Shown in pieces: positions 34,282 to 42,679 of a stretch of DNA of 64,000 nt. The position numbers and the translations under genes are program-made. The stretch is taken from positions 1 through 64,000 of the forward strand of contig NZ_JAOALK010000058.1 in the NCBI RefSeq assembly GCF_025154055.1, read 5' to 3'. The DNA is from Aquibacillus koreensis (GTDB lineage Bacteria; Bacillota; Bacilli; Bacillales; Amphibacillaceae). The notes under the pieces are model-generated. The model ran no database searches and was not told the origin of the DNA. It worked only from the letters and a program-made list of their open reading frames with translations. Numbering within the stretch: position 1 is the stretch's first letter; each line of letters begins with the position of its first letter.

Positions 34282-36381
34282 ATGCATATTCCTGCATTAT
34301 TAGCTGGTCCTATTATTCGGAGGACAGAGCACAATCGCGTTTGTATTTGGGTAGCAACAAATGATGACTATGATATAAATGCAGACTTCTATCAAATAAA
34401 TACACAGAGAAAAACAGCCTATAAACCAATAAAAACCGATACACAGACAGAAACAATGAAGTTAGGAAAAAAACTCTACATTCATTTAATATCGGTTACA
34501 CCACTAGGTAGAAACTTTCCGTCTGGCACCTTAATTGGATATAACCTAAACTTTTTTAATAACGCTCAAACATTTGACTTAGGTACATTAGGTTTACTTG
34601 ATGCACAAAATCCTCATTCAATTGTTTATGGTGATTTAGAATTACCATCATTTTTTATTGATCAAGACAACGAAAAAAGAAATACCGTATTATACGGCTC
34701 ATGCAGAAAACCTCATAGTGAAGGGGATGATGCTTTAGTTAGTGCTGATGTTCAAACAGAAGAAACACACATAAACATGGAAAAGAGACCAAGTGCCCTG
34801 TTTTTACTAGGAGATCAAATCTATGCGGATGATATTCCAGATCCTTTAGCCTCCTTTATTTTTGATTTGAGCAAAGAAATGGTTGGAGAAGAAGAACTAG
34901 GTCTATTAGATAACCGATTAAAGCTAGATCCATTTGTATCATCGATTGATCTCATACATGGACGCCAATTTATAGTCAATCACTTTGCAAAATTCACATC
35001 AAATCACGCAGCTAATCATCTCATGCAACTTGGAGAATATTCCATTATGTACCTACTTTCCTTTAGTCCTGATCTATGGGAAGTCGCCGATGATTATGGT
35101 ATATATCATTCTTTTGAATACAAGTATGAAAAAGAGAAGTTATATTTCGTATATCCTGATAGAGATTGTTATCGTGAGGAATATAAAAAGGAATATGAAC
35201 AATTTCGGGCAAGGTATATCAATCAATTAAAGCAAATCTACCGTTTCCAAGAAAATCTATATCGGGTGCGGAGATTATTAGCCAATACACCAACGTATAT
35301 GATCTTTGATGATCATGATATTACCGACGATTGGAACCTTACAATTGATTGGAAGAATAATGTATCAGAATCACCTTTAGGAAGACATATTGTTGCCAAT
35401 GGCCTTGGAGCCTATTGGGCGTTTCAAGGGTGGGGAAATGACCCTGACGCTTTTAATAAAGGATTTAAAATAAAAATGCAAAAACACTTTAATCAGTTGG
35501 ATCCTCAATCTCCTTCTTACGATGACTATGTTGATATATTATGGGATTTTGATCGATGGCATTTTGTTACACCAACGAGTCCCAAAGCGATTTTTCTAGA
35601 TACAAGAACGATGCGTGGATATGATCCATCGCCTAAACCTACCAAAATCGGTAGTTTAATAGAGGAGAATATTCGCAGTCCACAACTAATTAATGAGACT
35701 GGTTGGGAAAAAATGACGGATGCTTTGCAAAAAGCAAATTGGAATCGCGGAGATCATTTATTAGTCATTTCACCTACACCACTTTATGGCATTGGGCTAA
35801 TCGAGTCTGTTTTGCATAACTATGTATATCCATTACGCGTTCTTGGTGTCTCTGTTCAGAGTATGCTTGACTTCGAGGCTTGGAAATATAACGAACAAGG
35901 ATATCATGCTTTTCTACGTTGGTTGGAAAACTTGGAACCGAGGAACTGCTTTATCTTATCTGGAGATGTACACTATGCATCTTCTGTACACGCTACTGTC
36001 GCATTTCCTAATCAAACTAATCTCAATATCTATCAATTTACAAGTAGTCCGATGAGTAATATGAGTTTCACAGGCTTTTGGGGATTTTTAATGCAAAAGG
36101 TAGTGTGGCTAAATGCATTAAAAAGAAAGAAAATAACGATACATCGTCATTGTAATGAAGATGGACATTTAGTTTATGAAGGAAAGGATCAAGCTTGCCC
36201 TTCAAATTTTTTGTGGAGAGAAAATATTCAATATTTATCAATGGACAACGGGGCAATTATCGAAACAGATAATAATATAGGTTTACTCGAATGGAATCAC
36301 TCTATTGTTCAACATAAACTATTACAATATTACGAAGTGTATAAACATGAAAAGTTTTTTGAAGCCTTGGAATTGGACTAA
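34282..36381 (+). CDS. PhoD-like phosphatase family protein, no signal peptide
   Basis: 699 residues. Metallophosphatase signatures of the PhoD group are present: GDQIYADD at about residue 179, FDDHDITDDWN at about 340 and SGDVHYAS at about 560. Ordinary PhoD enzymes are exported by the Tat pathway; this one begins MHIPALLAGPIIRRTEHNRV with no twin-arginine signal peptide, so it is probably cytoplasmic. The substrate is unknown. A GGAGTGGTG site precedes the ATG. It is a single gene ended by a strong terminator. Confidence 0.82.
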   Translation: MHIPALLAGPIIRRTEHNRVCIWVATNDDYDINADFYQINTQRKTAYKPIKTDTQTETMKLGKKLYIHLISVTPLGRNFPSGTLIGYNLNFFNNAQTFDLGTLGLLDAQNPHSIVYGDLELPSFFIDQDNEKRNTVLYGSCRKPHSEGDDALVSADVQTEETHINMEKRPSALFLLGDQIYADDIPDPLASFIFDLSKEMVGEEELGLLDNRLKLDPFVSSIDLIHGRQFIVNHFAKFTSNHAANHLMQLGEYSIMYLLSFSPDLWEVADDYGIYHSFEYKYEKEKLYFVYPDRDCYREEYKKEYEQFRARYINQLKQIYRFQENLYRVRRLLANTPTYMIFDDHDITDDWNLTIDWKNNVSESPLGRHIVANGLGAYWAFQGWGNDPDAFNKGFKIKMQKHFNQLDPQSPSYDDYVDILWDFDRWHFVTPTSPKAIFLDTRTMRGYDPSPKPTKIGSLIEENIRSPQLINETGWEKMTDALQKANWNRGDHLLVISPTPLYGIGLIESVLHNYVYPLRVLGVSVQSMLDFEAWKYNEQGYHAFLRWLENLEPRNCFILSGDVHYASSVHATVAFPNQTNLNIYQFTSSPMSNMSFTGFWGFLMQKVVWLNALKRKKITIHRHCNEDGHLVYEGKDQACPSNFLWRENIQYLSMDNGAIIETDNNIGLLEWNHSIVQHKLLQYYEVYKHEKFFEALELD

Positions 36382-36394
36382 ATTCATCCCACAA

Positions 36395-36436
36395 AAACGA
36401 ATGGATGTAATAATGTTATGATCCATTCGTTTTTTT
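36395..36436. terminator. Terminator after the PhoD-like gene
   Basis: AAACGAATGGAT (36395-36406) pairs with ATCCATTCGTTT (36421-36432), followed by T. A-rich sequence on the other side allows minus-strand use. Confidence 0.88.
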
Positions 36437-36514
36437 ATATCTACTCTGAAAAAGCAGTTCAATATCATCATCGGGATCCAATGTTGTTAGTAATGTTTTA
36501 ATCCATCTTTTCAC
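36416..36514 (-). CDS. Small ORF (32 residues) downstream of the DegT gene
   Basis: The GTG at 36514 follows a GGAGTGG site and encodes MKRWIKTLLTTLDPDDDIELL and on to the stop inside the terminator. It has a basic amphipathic start and an acidic middle. It lies 35 bases after the DegT gene on the same strand. No family recognised; translation is uncertain. Confidence 0.3.
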   Translation of the reverse strand: MKRWIKTLLTTLDPDDDIELLFQSRYKKTNGS

Positions 36515-36549
36515 TTTCCATCCACTCCTTCTCTTTGTTTGAACTTTGC

Positions 36550-37671
36550 TTAATTTGTAAATAAAGAACTATTATCCACTAATTCTAGAGCATGTTTTAA
36601 TTGTGCGATCACTTCTTCTTGTTCTTCTCCAGTCATGTTAACGCCTGAAGGTACACATAGTGCGGTATGAAATAGTTGATCAGATACACTAAAGTGTTCT
36701 GAATGACTAAAATAAGTATAACCCTCAAATACCGGTTGCCTGTGCAAAGGTTTAACGATAAAACTTACTTCGATATTTTGCTTCATCAGGTGAAGGTAGA
36801 CTTGATATAATTGGTAAATAGATACGTCATCTATAGTGATCACCGTCATCCAATAATTCGGCACTATACCTTCTTGTACAGGAATAAGATTCAATAGTTC
36901 TTCTTTAGCTATCAATTTTTGATAATAATGATACACGTTTCTTTTTTTATTTATTTTGTCCACTACTTTGCCTAATTCACCATTACCAATAGCAGCAAGA
37001 ATAGGGCTCATTTGATAGTTATAACCTGTCGTTTGGTGATGGTGAAATGGATGCAATTCCCTTGCTTGTGAGGCTAAATGTCTCGCATCTCTAATATATC
37101 TAGAATCCCCAGACAGTAGCATCCCACCATTAGAAGTTGATAATAGCTTATTGACTCCGAATGAAAAGATACCAAAATCGCCACGCGAACCGCAGTACTC
37201 CCCGTTACATAGGGTACCAAATGCATGTGCAGCATCTTCAATGACCGGCACTTGATATGTTTGAGATAGATCCTTAATCTTTTCTAAATGCCCACAATAC
37301 CCATATAAATGCGTAACAATGATAGCTTTTGGCAACCGATGATTTCTGACCGCTTCATCTAATGCCTTTTTCAAAGCAACCGGTGACATGTTCCACGTAT
37401 CCGGGTCTGAATCAATAAAAACAGGCTCTGCACCTTGATAAATAATGGGCGATGCACTTGCTATAGACGTAAGGGTTGAACAAAACACATTGTCTCCACT
37501 GCGTACTTCCAGTAATCGTAAAGCGAGATGGATGGCTGCAGTACCTGACTGGACAGCCAATGCCCCTTTTACATTTGTATAAGTTTTCACTACTCTTTCA
37601 AACTTTTCAATTTCATTTAATTTTTGTTCGTTATGTGAAAATAACGGTATTTTCCCATGGTTACTAAGCAT
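36550..37671 (-). CDS. DegT/DnrJ/EryC1/StrS family aminotransferase
   Basis: About 373 residues: ALAVQSGTAAIHLALRLLEV, VIEDAAHAFGT (PLP aspartate) and FSFGVNKLLSTSNGGML with the PLP lysine at about 175. Such enzymes transfer amino groups to keto-sugars in cell-surface glycan pathways, but no sugar dehydratase, acetyltransferase or glycosyltransferase is adjacent. The ATG at 37671 has AGGAGG eight bases upstream; a GTG three codons earlier overlaps that site. Confidence 0.87.
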   Translation of the reverse strand: MLSNHGKIPLFSHNEQKLNEIEKFERVVKTYTNVKGALAVQSGTAAIHLALRLLEVRSGDNVFCSTLTSIASASPIIYQGAEPVFIDSDPDTWNMSPVALKKALDEAVRNHRLPKAIIVTHLYGYCGHLEKIKDLSQTYQVPVIEDAAHAFGTLCNGEYCGSRGDFGIFSFGVNKLLSTSNGGMLLSGDSRYIRDARHLASQARELHPFHHHQTTGYNYQMSPILAAIGNGELGKVVDKINKKRNVYHYYQKLIAKEELLNLIPVQEGIVPNYWMTVITIDDVSIYQLYQVYLHLMKQNIEVSFIVKPLHRQPVFEGYTYFSHSEHFSVSDQLFHTALCVPSGVNMTGEEQEEVIAQLKHALELVDNSSLFTN

Positions 37672-37911
37672 AGTAACCACCTCCTAATAAAACCTAACGA
37701 CCTAGTTTACATTTTTATTCATAGCACGCTCACTTTGTCGTTATAGAGAATAATTTGAAGTTTTTTGTACTTTATATAGAACACTTTAATCTATATTTAC
37801 TTGATTGTAAATACTTTTTTAAAATTATTCTCTCTTCATGTTTAATAAATTTGCCGAATAATCGCTTCTTTTCTGGCAAAAATAACCTCGAGTAAAAAAG
37901 GAGGTTATTTT

Positions 37912-38094
37912 TTGAATACACAACGCGCAAAAGAAATTGTAGATGCAGCTTCCATGATTAATGTTACTTATGATGGCACACCCATCTATATTCAACATGT
38001 GAATGAAAGTGAGAACACAGCCAGGGTCTTTCCTGTAGACCAACCTGAAAATGAGAGAGATGTTCCGCTTGATCAATTAAGAGAAGAACGATAA
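37912..38094 (+). CDS. sspH: Small acid-soluble spore protein, H type
   Basis: 60 residues: AKEIVDAASMINVTYDGTPI, YIQHVNE and ARVFPVDQPENERDVPLDQL match the SspH family. These minor SASPs are made in the forespore. TTG start with AAAGGAGG nicely spaced. It shows the host is an endospore former. I could not find a convincing sigma-G promoter in the 240 bases upstream. Confidence 0.9.
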   Translation: MNTQRAKEIVDAASMINVTYDGTPIYIQHVNESENTARVFPVDQPENERDVPLDQLREER

Positions 38095-38101
38095 GTTTCA
38101 G

Positions 38102-38133
38102 CCACGACATTTCTATTCCGGTGTCGTGGTTGT
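38102..38133 (+). terminator. Terminator of sspH
   Basis: CCACGACA (38102-38109) pairs with TGTCGTGG (38122-38129), then TTGTTT. Confidence 0.75.
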
Positions 38134-38203
38134 TTACTACTAACGCTTTTTGACGTGATGCTTTGTTTGATTGAATTTTATTCTGTAGTTAGGAGTGCAC
38201 ACA

Positions 38204-38926
38204 ATGGATACGGCAAAAGAGATATTGATTGTACTTGGAAGGATCATTACGATCTATCCATTGTTATTAATGGTCACCATCTACATGGGAAAAAGAGCGA
38301 TTGGTGAACTTCCTATTTTCGACTTTTTAATTATACTTTCCCTGGGGTCCATTGTTGGAGCAGACATCGCAGATCCAGATATAAAGCATATTCATACTGC
38401 AGTAGCCATTATCGCTTTAGGTATCTTTCAACGAATAGTGGCTAAATGGAAGATGTCCAATCGTAAATTAGGAAGACTCATTACCTTTGAACCTACCATC
38501 GTAGTAAAGGATGGTAAAATTCTAGCAAACAACTTAAAGAATATACACTATTCTGTCGATAACATTTTACAAATGCTTAGGCAAAAGGACGTTTTTGACC
38601 TAAAAGATGTGGAAATAGCGATTATTGAAGCAAATGGTTCAATTAGTGTGTATAAAAAACATGCGAATCAAAACCTAACAAAAGGTGACTTAGGGATCTC
38701 AGATAGCCACTCTGGCATAGCGTTACCTGTTATGATGGAAGGTAACATTTATCACGATGTATTAAAGCAGTTTCACGTAAACCAAACATGGTTGACCCAA
38801 CAATTACGGATGAAACAAATATACGATACAAACGAGGTTCTCTTTGCGTCCATCAATCATAACTTGGAACTGCACGTTTCCTTAAGGCATGAAAAAAACA
38901 TGATCGTCCCAAAACTCTATCATTAG
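38204..38926 (+). CDS. YetF-like membrane protein (DUF421)
   Basis: 240 residues: three N-terminal membrane segments with the signature GKRAIGELPIFDFLIILSLGSIVGADI, then soluble DUF421 domains (TFEPTIVVKDGKILANNLK). The family includes spore-associated YetF and YrbG proteins of unknown function. The ATG at 38204 has AGGAG nine bases upstream; a GTG three codons earlier touches it. It follows sspH but is separated by a terminator. Confidence 0.85.
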   Translation: MDTAKEILIVLGRIITIYPLLLMVTIYMGKRAIGELPIFDFLIILSLGSIVGADIADPDIKHIHTAVAIIALGIFQRIVAKWKMSNRKLGRLITFEPTIVVKDGKILANNLKNIHYSVDNILQMLRQKDVFDLKDVEIAIIEANGSISVYKKHANQNLTKGDLGISDSHSGIALPVMMEGNIYHDVLKQFHVNQTWLTQQLRMKQIYDTNEVLFASINHNLELHVSLRHEKNMIVPKLYH

Positions 38927-38997
38927 CATCAAAAACCCTCCAGTAAATTAATTAAAGCCGGACCTAGTAACACCTGAATAATACTACCGATTTATCA

Positions 38998-39126
38998 TCA
39001 AACATTAACCGGCTTCTCACCCAAATAAAGCCTTAATCCTTTTAACCGACGACCAAAAAATGTATAAGTTCGTTTAACGTTTGTTGCAACCAATTCGTAT
39101 GTACTCAGATTTACTAGTTCAAACAT
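38998..39126 (-). CDS. 42-residue basic protein controlled by a c-di-GMP riboswitch
   Basis: The ATG at 39126 is preceded by AGGAGGTGAC, a near-perfect ribosome site. The product starts MFELVNLSTYELVATNVKRT and ends GRRLKGLRLYLGEKPVNV; it is basic and amphipathic, with no clear membrane helix or signal peptide. It is the only frame between the terminator at 39144-39180 and the convergent YetF-like gene, so it is the apparent sole target of the riboswitch upstream. I do not recognise the family. Confidence 0.7.
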   Translation of the reverse strand: MFELVNLSTYELVATNVKRTYTFFGRRLKGLRLYLGEKPVNV

Positions 39127-39143
39127 GTCACCTCCTAGGAATT

Positions 39144-39180
39144 AAAAAAGTAACCCTGCCTTTATCGAAAGCGGGGTTAC
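39144..39180 (-). terminator. Terminator between riboswitch and small ORF (expression platform)
   Basis: On the minus strand GTAACCCCGC and the GCAGGGTTAC side pair around CTTTCGATAAA, followed by six T. It ends just before the small ORF's ribosome site, so c-di-GMP could decide between termination and read-through. Confidence 0.85.
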
Positions 39181-39199
39181 TGTCCATCGTTTTTTAGTC

Positions 39200-39275
39200 C
39201 AAGAATGATAATACTCTAGGGGGAAGGATAAGACCTTCCCTTTTAAGAAGTACTTTCTTGCTGGATTATCATTCC
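39200..39275 (-). other. Structured linker between aptamer and terminator
   Basis: AATGATAAT and ATTATCATT (near 39206 and 39266) can pair around a GGGAAGG/CCTTCCC hairpin (39221-39240) and an AAGTACTT palindrome, giving a branched structure. It could be a second control element or an antiterminator partner. Confidence 0.45.
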
Positions 39276-39299
39276 TTTAGAAAAAACTACTCCCTGATC

Positions 39300-39386
39300 T
39301 TTCGGTAACTGGCTGGCATGTGTAAATAAATACACGGAAGCCCCTGTAGCTTTGCGTCACTGGCTTTCACCAGTTTTGCCTTTATC
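39300..39386 (-). ncRNA. Cyclic di-GMP-I (GEMM-I) riboswitch
   Basis: The minus strand carries the GEMM-I landmarks in order: GGCAAA, a hairpin with GAAA loop (CTGGTGAAAGCCAG), GACGCAAAGC, a GGGGCTTCC tetraloop-receptor side, a variable hairpin (GTGTATTTATTTACAC), and the closing GCCAGCCAGTTACCGAAA. The aptamer binds c-di-GMP. Downstream lie a structured linker, a terminator and a 42-residue ORF. Confidence 0.92.
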
Positions 39387-39757
39387 GAGATTCAGTTTAT
39401 TCATTTATTTTTCCGACTGATCTCTTACAATCAATGATAAATTATTACATGATATTGGGAAATCGACCAAATATACCATAAAAGTTAGGGGGTAATTAGA
39501 ATATTCTGTCCACTTTTTGTTAAAAGGTTTAAACAGGGATTTCATAGTTCCATATAATTATCCTTTCATTGAATATATTACAAATAATGTAAATTTAATG
39601 AATATAAAGTTCTGTTCCCTTTAGTGAATTTTTTTAGTGCTTTTTTAATTTCTTTTGCATCTAGCCATCAAAGAAGGGTATATAAAAGTAGGAAGCCGTC
39701 CCTATAGTCCTACATCACGCTTTTCTGTTATAGTTAATTCGAAGGAGGATGTCGCGC

Positions 39758-40045
39758 ATGAACATGTCTATTACACAACCAGCAGCTAAGTGGTATATGG
39801 AAGAGATGGATTTAAGTGAAGGTGACTTTGTTCGCTTTTTTGTAAGATATGGTGGACATGGAGGTATTCATAAAGGTTTTTCTTTAGCAATATCGAATGA
39901 CAAACCAAATGATCCCGCTCTACAAACCGAAGAACAGGGCGTTACCTTCTATGTAGAAAACTCAGATTTATGGTATTTTGACGGGAAAGACTTCCACATC
40001 AAATATTCCAGAAAACACGGTGAAATAGAATATATTATCTCTTAA
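39758..40045 (+). CDS. HesB-like domain protein (YneR-like) without cysteines
   Basis: 95 residues with the HesB/IscA-like fold pattern (FVRFFVRYGGHGGIHKGFSLAI; VTFYVENSDLWYFDGKDFHI), close to Bacillus YneR. The three cysteines that bind iron-sulfur clusters in IscA are absent, so it is not a classical cluster carrier. The ATG at 39758 is about nine bases after GGAGG; an ATG three codons earlier abuts that site. Confidence 0.8.
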   Translation: MNMSITQPAAKWYMEEMDLSEGDFVRFFVRYGGHGGIHKGFSLAISNDKPNDPALQTEEQGVTFYVENSDLWYFDGKDFHIKYSRKHGEIEYIIS

Positions 40046-40075
40046 AAAAACCGCCACATGATGTGGCGGTTTTTT
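40045..40075. terminator. Terminator of the HesB-like gene
   Basis: CCGCCACAT (40051-40059) pairs with ATGTGGCGG (40061-40069), flanked by A and T runs. Confidence 0.9.
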
Positions 40076-40171
40076 GATTGAGTCTTTTTGTAAAACCTTG
40101 GAATTGCATGTCGGGGTTGATGGAAAATCCGTCGCAACAAAAATGTAACATTTAACAGTTGTACTAGCTGA

Positions 40172-40665
40172 ATTTTGGGATCCCTCTCTGACTGCAATCA
40201 GTTCTCGAGGGTTTTTCTTGTCAGTGATCGCACACTTCTCTGACTTCAATCCGTTCTCGTGCGACTTTCTTGTCAGTGATCGCACACTTCTCTGACTTCA
40301 TTCTGCTCTCATGGGACTTTCTTGTCAGTGAACCCGCACTTCTCTGACTTCGTTCTACTCTCAAGGGACTTTCTTGTCAGTGAACCCGCACTTCTCTGAC
40401 TTCGTTCTACTCTCAAGGGACTTTCTTGTCAGTGATCGCACACTTCTCTGACTTCGTTCTACTCTCAAGGGACTTTCTTGTCAGTGATCCCGCACTTCTC
40501 TGACTTCATTCTGCTCTCGTGCGACTTTCTTGTCAGTGATCGCACACTTCTCTGACTTCATTCTACTCTCAAGGGACTTTCTTGTCAGTGATCGCACACT
40601 TCTCTGACTTCATTCTACTCTCAAGGGACTTTCTTGTCAGTGATCCCGCACTTCTCTGACTACCT
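40172..40665. repeat. Tandem repeat, exact 52-bp period, nine full copies
   Basis: CTCTGAC starts at 40186 and then every 52 bp through 40654, ten times, without a single insertion or deletion. Units differ only by substitutions (for example GATCGCACAC versus AACCCGCAC). Each unit has GTCAG and CTGAC arms that can pair. It lies between convergent genes; no frame persists. It is not CRISPR: there are no unique spacers. Confidence 0.95.
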
Positions 40666-40702
40666 TTCGAGTTCCTGCTTTGGAAATGTCAGAAGATGGG
40701 CT

Positions 40703-40740
40703 AATGACGTACTCTATACAGAATTTGTCATAAACTGTAG
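40703..40740 (-). repeat. Dispersed ~30-bp motif (copy 3, minus strand)
   Basis: Reading minus: TTATGACAAATTCTGTATAG then AGTACGTC, closely like 55734-55768. It borders the 52-bp array. Confidence 0.5.
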
Positions 40741-40756
40741 ACTGTTAATTCCTATA

Positions 40757-42445
40757 TTAAAACAACCCTATCGCATTTCCATTTTGGTCTACATCCATCT
40801 TTAACGCGGCAGGTTCCTTTGGTAGTCCCGGCATTGTTAGGACGTCACCTGTTAAGGCTACGAGAAATCCCGCTCCAATCGAAGCACGCATTTCTTTTAC
40901 CATGATCGTAAACCCTTCTGGCCTACCTAACAATGCAGAATCATCGGATAATGAATATTGCGTTTTCGCCATGCAGATTGGTAGGTTTGACCAACCATTC
41001 GCATGAAATGCATCAATCTGTTCTCGAGCATGATCTGTGAAATTAACACCATCTGCCCCATACACTTTCTGGGCAATAGTAGTGATTTTTTGTTCAATAG
41101 TGTCGTCTAGTGCATATAACGGCTTAAAGTTACTTGTTTGTTGATCAAGTATTTCCACTATTGTGTTAGCAAGTGACAGTCCACCTTCACCGCCATGTTC
41201 CCATACTTCAGTAAGCGCAACTTCTACTTTCCTTTCCTCACACCATTTTTGTACATAAGCTACTTCAGCTTCTGTATCTGTAATAAATTTATTAATGGCG
41301 ATCACATAAGGAACGCCAAAAGCATCAATCGTTTCCATATGCTTTTCTAGATTCTTCATTCCATCTGCTAAACCAGCTATGTTTTCAACTGATAATGCTT
41401 CACTCGTAACTCCTCCATGCATTTTCAAAGCTCTTATGGTCGCGACGATAACGACAGCATCAGGGTTAATGTCTCCTAATCGTGCTTTGATGTGAAAGAA
41501 TTTTTCCGCTCCAAGATCTGCACCAAAACCCGCTTCCGTTACAACATAGTCACTTAACTTACTTGCCATCTTTGTTGCAATGACACTATTACATCCATGG
41601 GCAATATTGGCAAAAGGTCCCCCATGAATAATTGCAGGTGTATTCTCTAATGTTTGGACAAGGTTAGGCATAATCGCTTCTTTAAGCAGTAAAGTTAATG
41701 CACCCTCGACTTGTAAATCTCCTACCGTAACGGCTTTTCCGTTTGTTTTATAGCCTATCACAACTTTCGCTAGACGTTCTCTCATATCATCCAAATTTTT
41801 TGCTAGACAAAGGATGGCCATGATTTCTGAAGCTACCGTAATGTTAAAACCGTCTTCCCGTGGAACCCCTTGTTTTTCTCCACCTAAACCAATGACTATA
41901 TTCCGCAATGCGCGATCATTTAGATCAACTACTCGCTTCCACACAATCTTCCTTGGATCAATCTCACATTGATTTCCTTGAAAAATATGATTATCAATTA
42001 AGGCTGCAAGCGCATTGTTGGCTGCCGTGATCGCATGAATATCTCCAGTAAAATGGAGGTTAATATCTTCCATTGGCATTACTTGTGCATAACCTCCACC
42101 ACTTGCACCACCTTTAATTCCCATTGTAGGACCAAGTGAAGGCTCTCTTAGTGCTACAATAGCTTTTTTCCCTATTTTATTTAATGCTTGCCCTAAACCT
42201 ACAGTTACTGTAGACTTCCCTTCTCCTGCAGGTGTTGGATTAATGGATGTTACTAAGATTACTTTTCCATTTGGTTTATCTTTTAACCGGTCCAATACAC
42301 CTAAGGATAGCTTTGCTTTGTACTTCCCATAGGGCTCCCAGTCTTGTTCGGATAGCCCAAGCGAAGCTGCGATTTCAGCTATTTTTTTCATATCAGCATT
42401 ATTGGCGATCTCAATATCAGTATGTACAATTCGATTTGTATTCAT
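40757..42445 (-). CDS. fhs: Formate--tetrahydrofolate ligase
   Basis: 562 residues, the normal length. [20 protein letters not shown] is the ATP-binding P-loop of 10-formyl-THF synthetase, and [17 protein letters not shown] and [16 protein letters not shown] are conserved. It makes 10-formyl-THF from formate, THF and ATP for one-carbon metabolism, and formate can come from purine or glycine turnover. AGGAGTTGCA precedes the ATG. It stands alone. Confidence 0.97.
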   Translation of the reverse strand: MNTNRIVHTDIEIANNADMKKIAEIAASLGLSEQDWEPYGKYKAKLSLGVLDRLKDKPNGKVILVTSINPTPAGEGKSTVTVGLGQALNKIGKKAIVALREPSLGPTMGIKGGASGGGYAQVMPMEDINLHFTGDIHAITAANNALAALIDNHIFQGNQCEIDPRKIVWKRVVDLNDRALRNIVIGLGGEKQGVPREDGFNITVASEIMAILCLAKNLDDMRERLAKVVIGYKTNGKAVTVGDLQVEGALTLLLKEAIMPNLVQTLENTPAIIHGGPFANIAHGCNSVIATKMASKLSDYVVTEAGFGADLGAEKFFHIKARLGDINPDAVVIVATIRALKMHGGVTSEALSVENIAGLADGMKNLEKHMETIDAFGVPYVIAINKFITDTEAEVAYVQKWCEERKVEVALTEVWEHGGEGGLSLANTIVEILDQQTSNFKPLYALDDTIEQKITTIAQKVYGADGVNFTDHAREQIDAFHANGWSNLPICMAKTQYSLSDDSALLGRPEGFTIMVKEMRASIGAGFLVALTGDVLTMPGLPKEPAALKMDVDQNGNAIGLF

Positions 42446-42679
42446 TGCAACTCCTATCCTGAGTATAGTAGTATAAAAAACGCATGCTTACTCATCATGT
42501 TATTTTACTGAATTAAACTAACTACTATTATAGCATTTGAGTAGAAAAATTTTTGCTATGAATGAAACAAAAAAGGAAGTGGATTGCAAGAAATTTAAAT
42601 TAGTTTCATTACATATTCTTCATTCATTAGAAGATAATAAGCAAGAAAATTGACTGTTGAGATGAAAAGGAGTTCTTAT

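Noticed and set aside
36550-37671. Part of a legionaminic/pseudaminic acid pathway
   Set aside because: Only the DegT-type gene is present; none of the partner enzymes is adjacent.
40172-40665. CRISPR array
   Set aside because: Units of 52 bp are continuous tandem copies with no unique spacers, and no cas genes are nearby.
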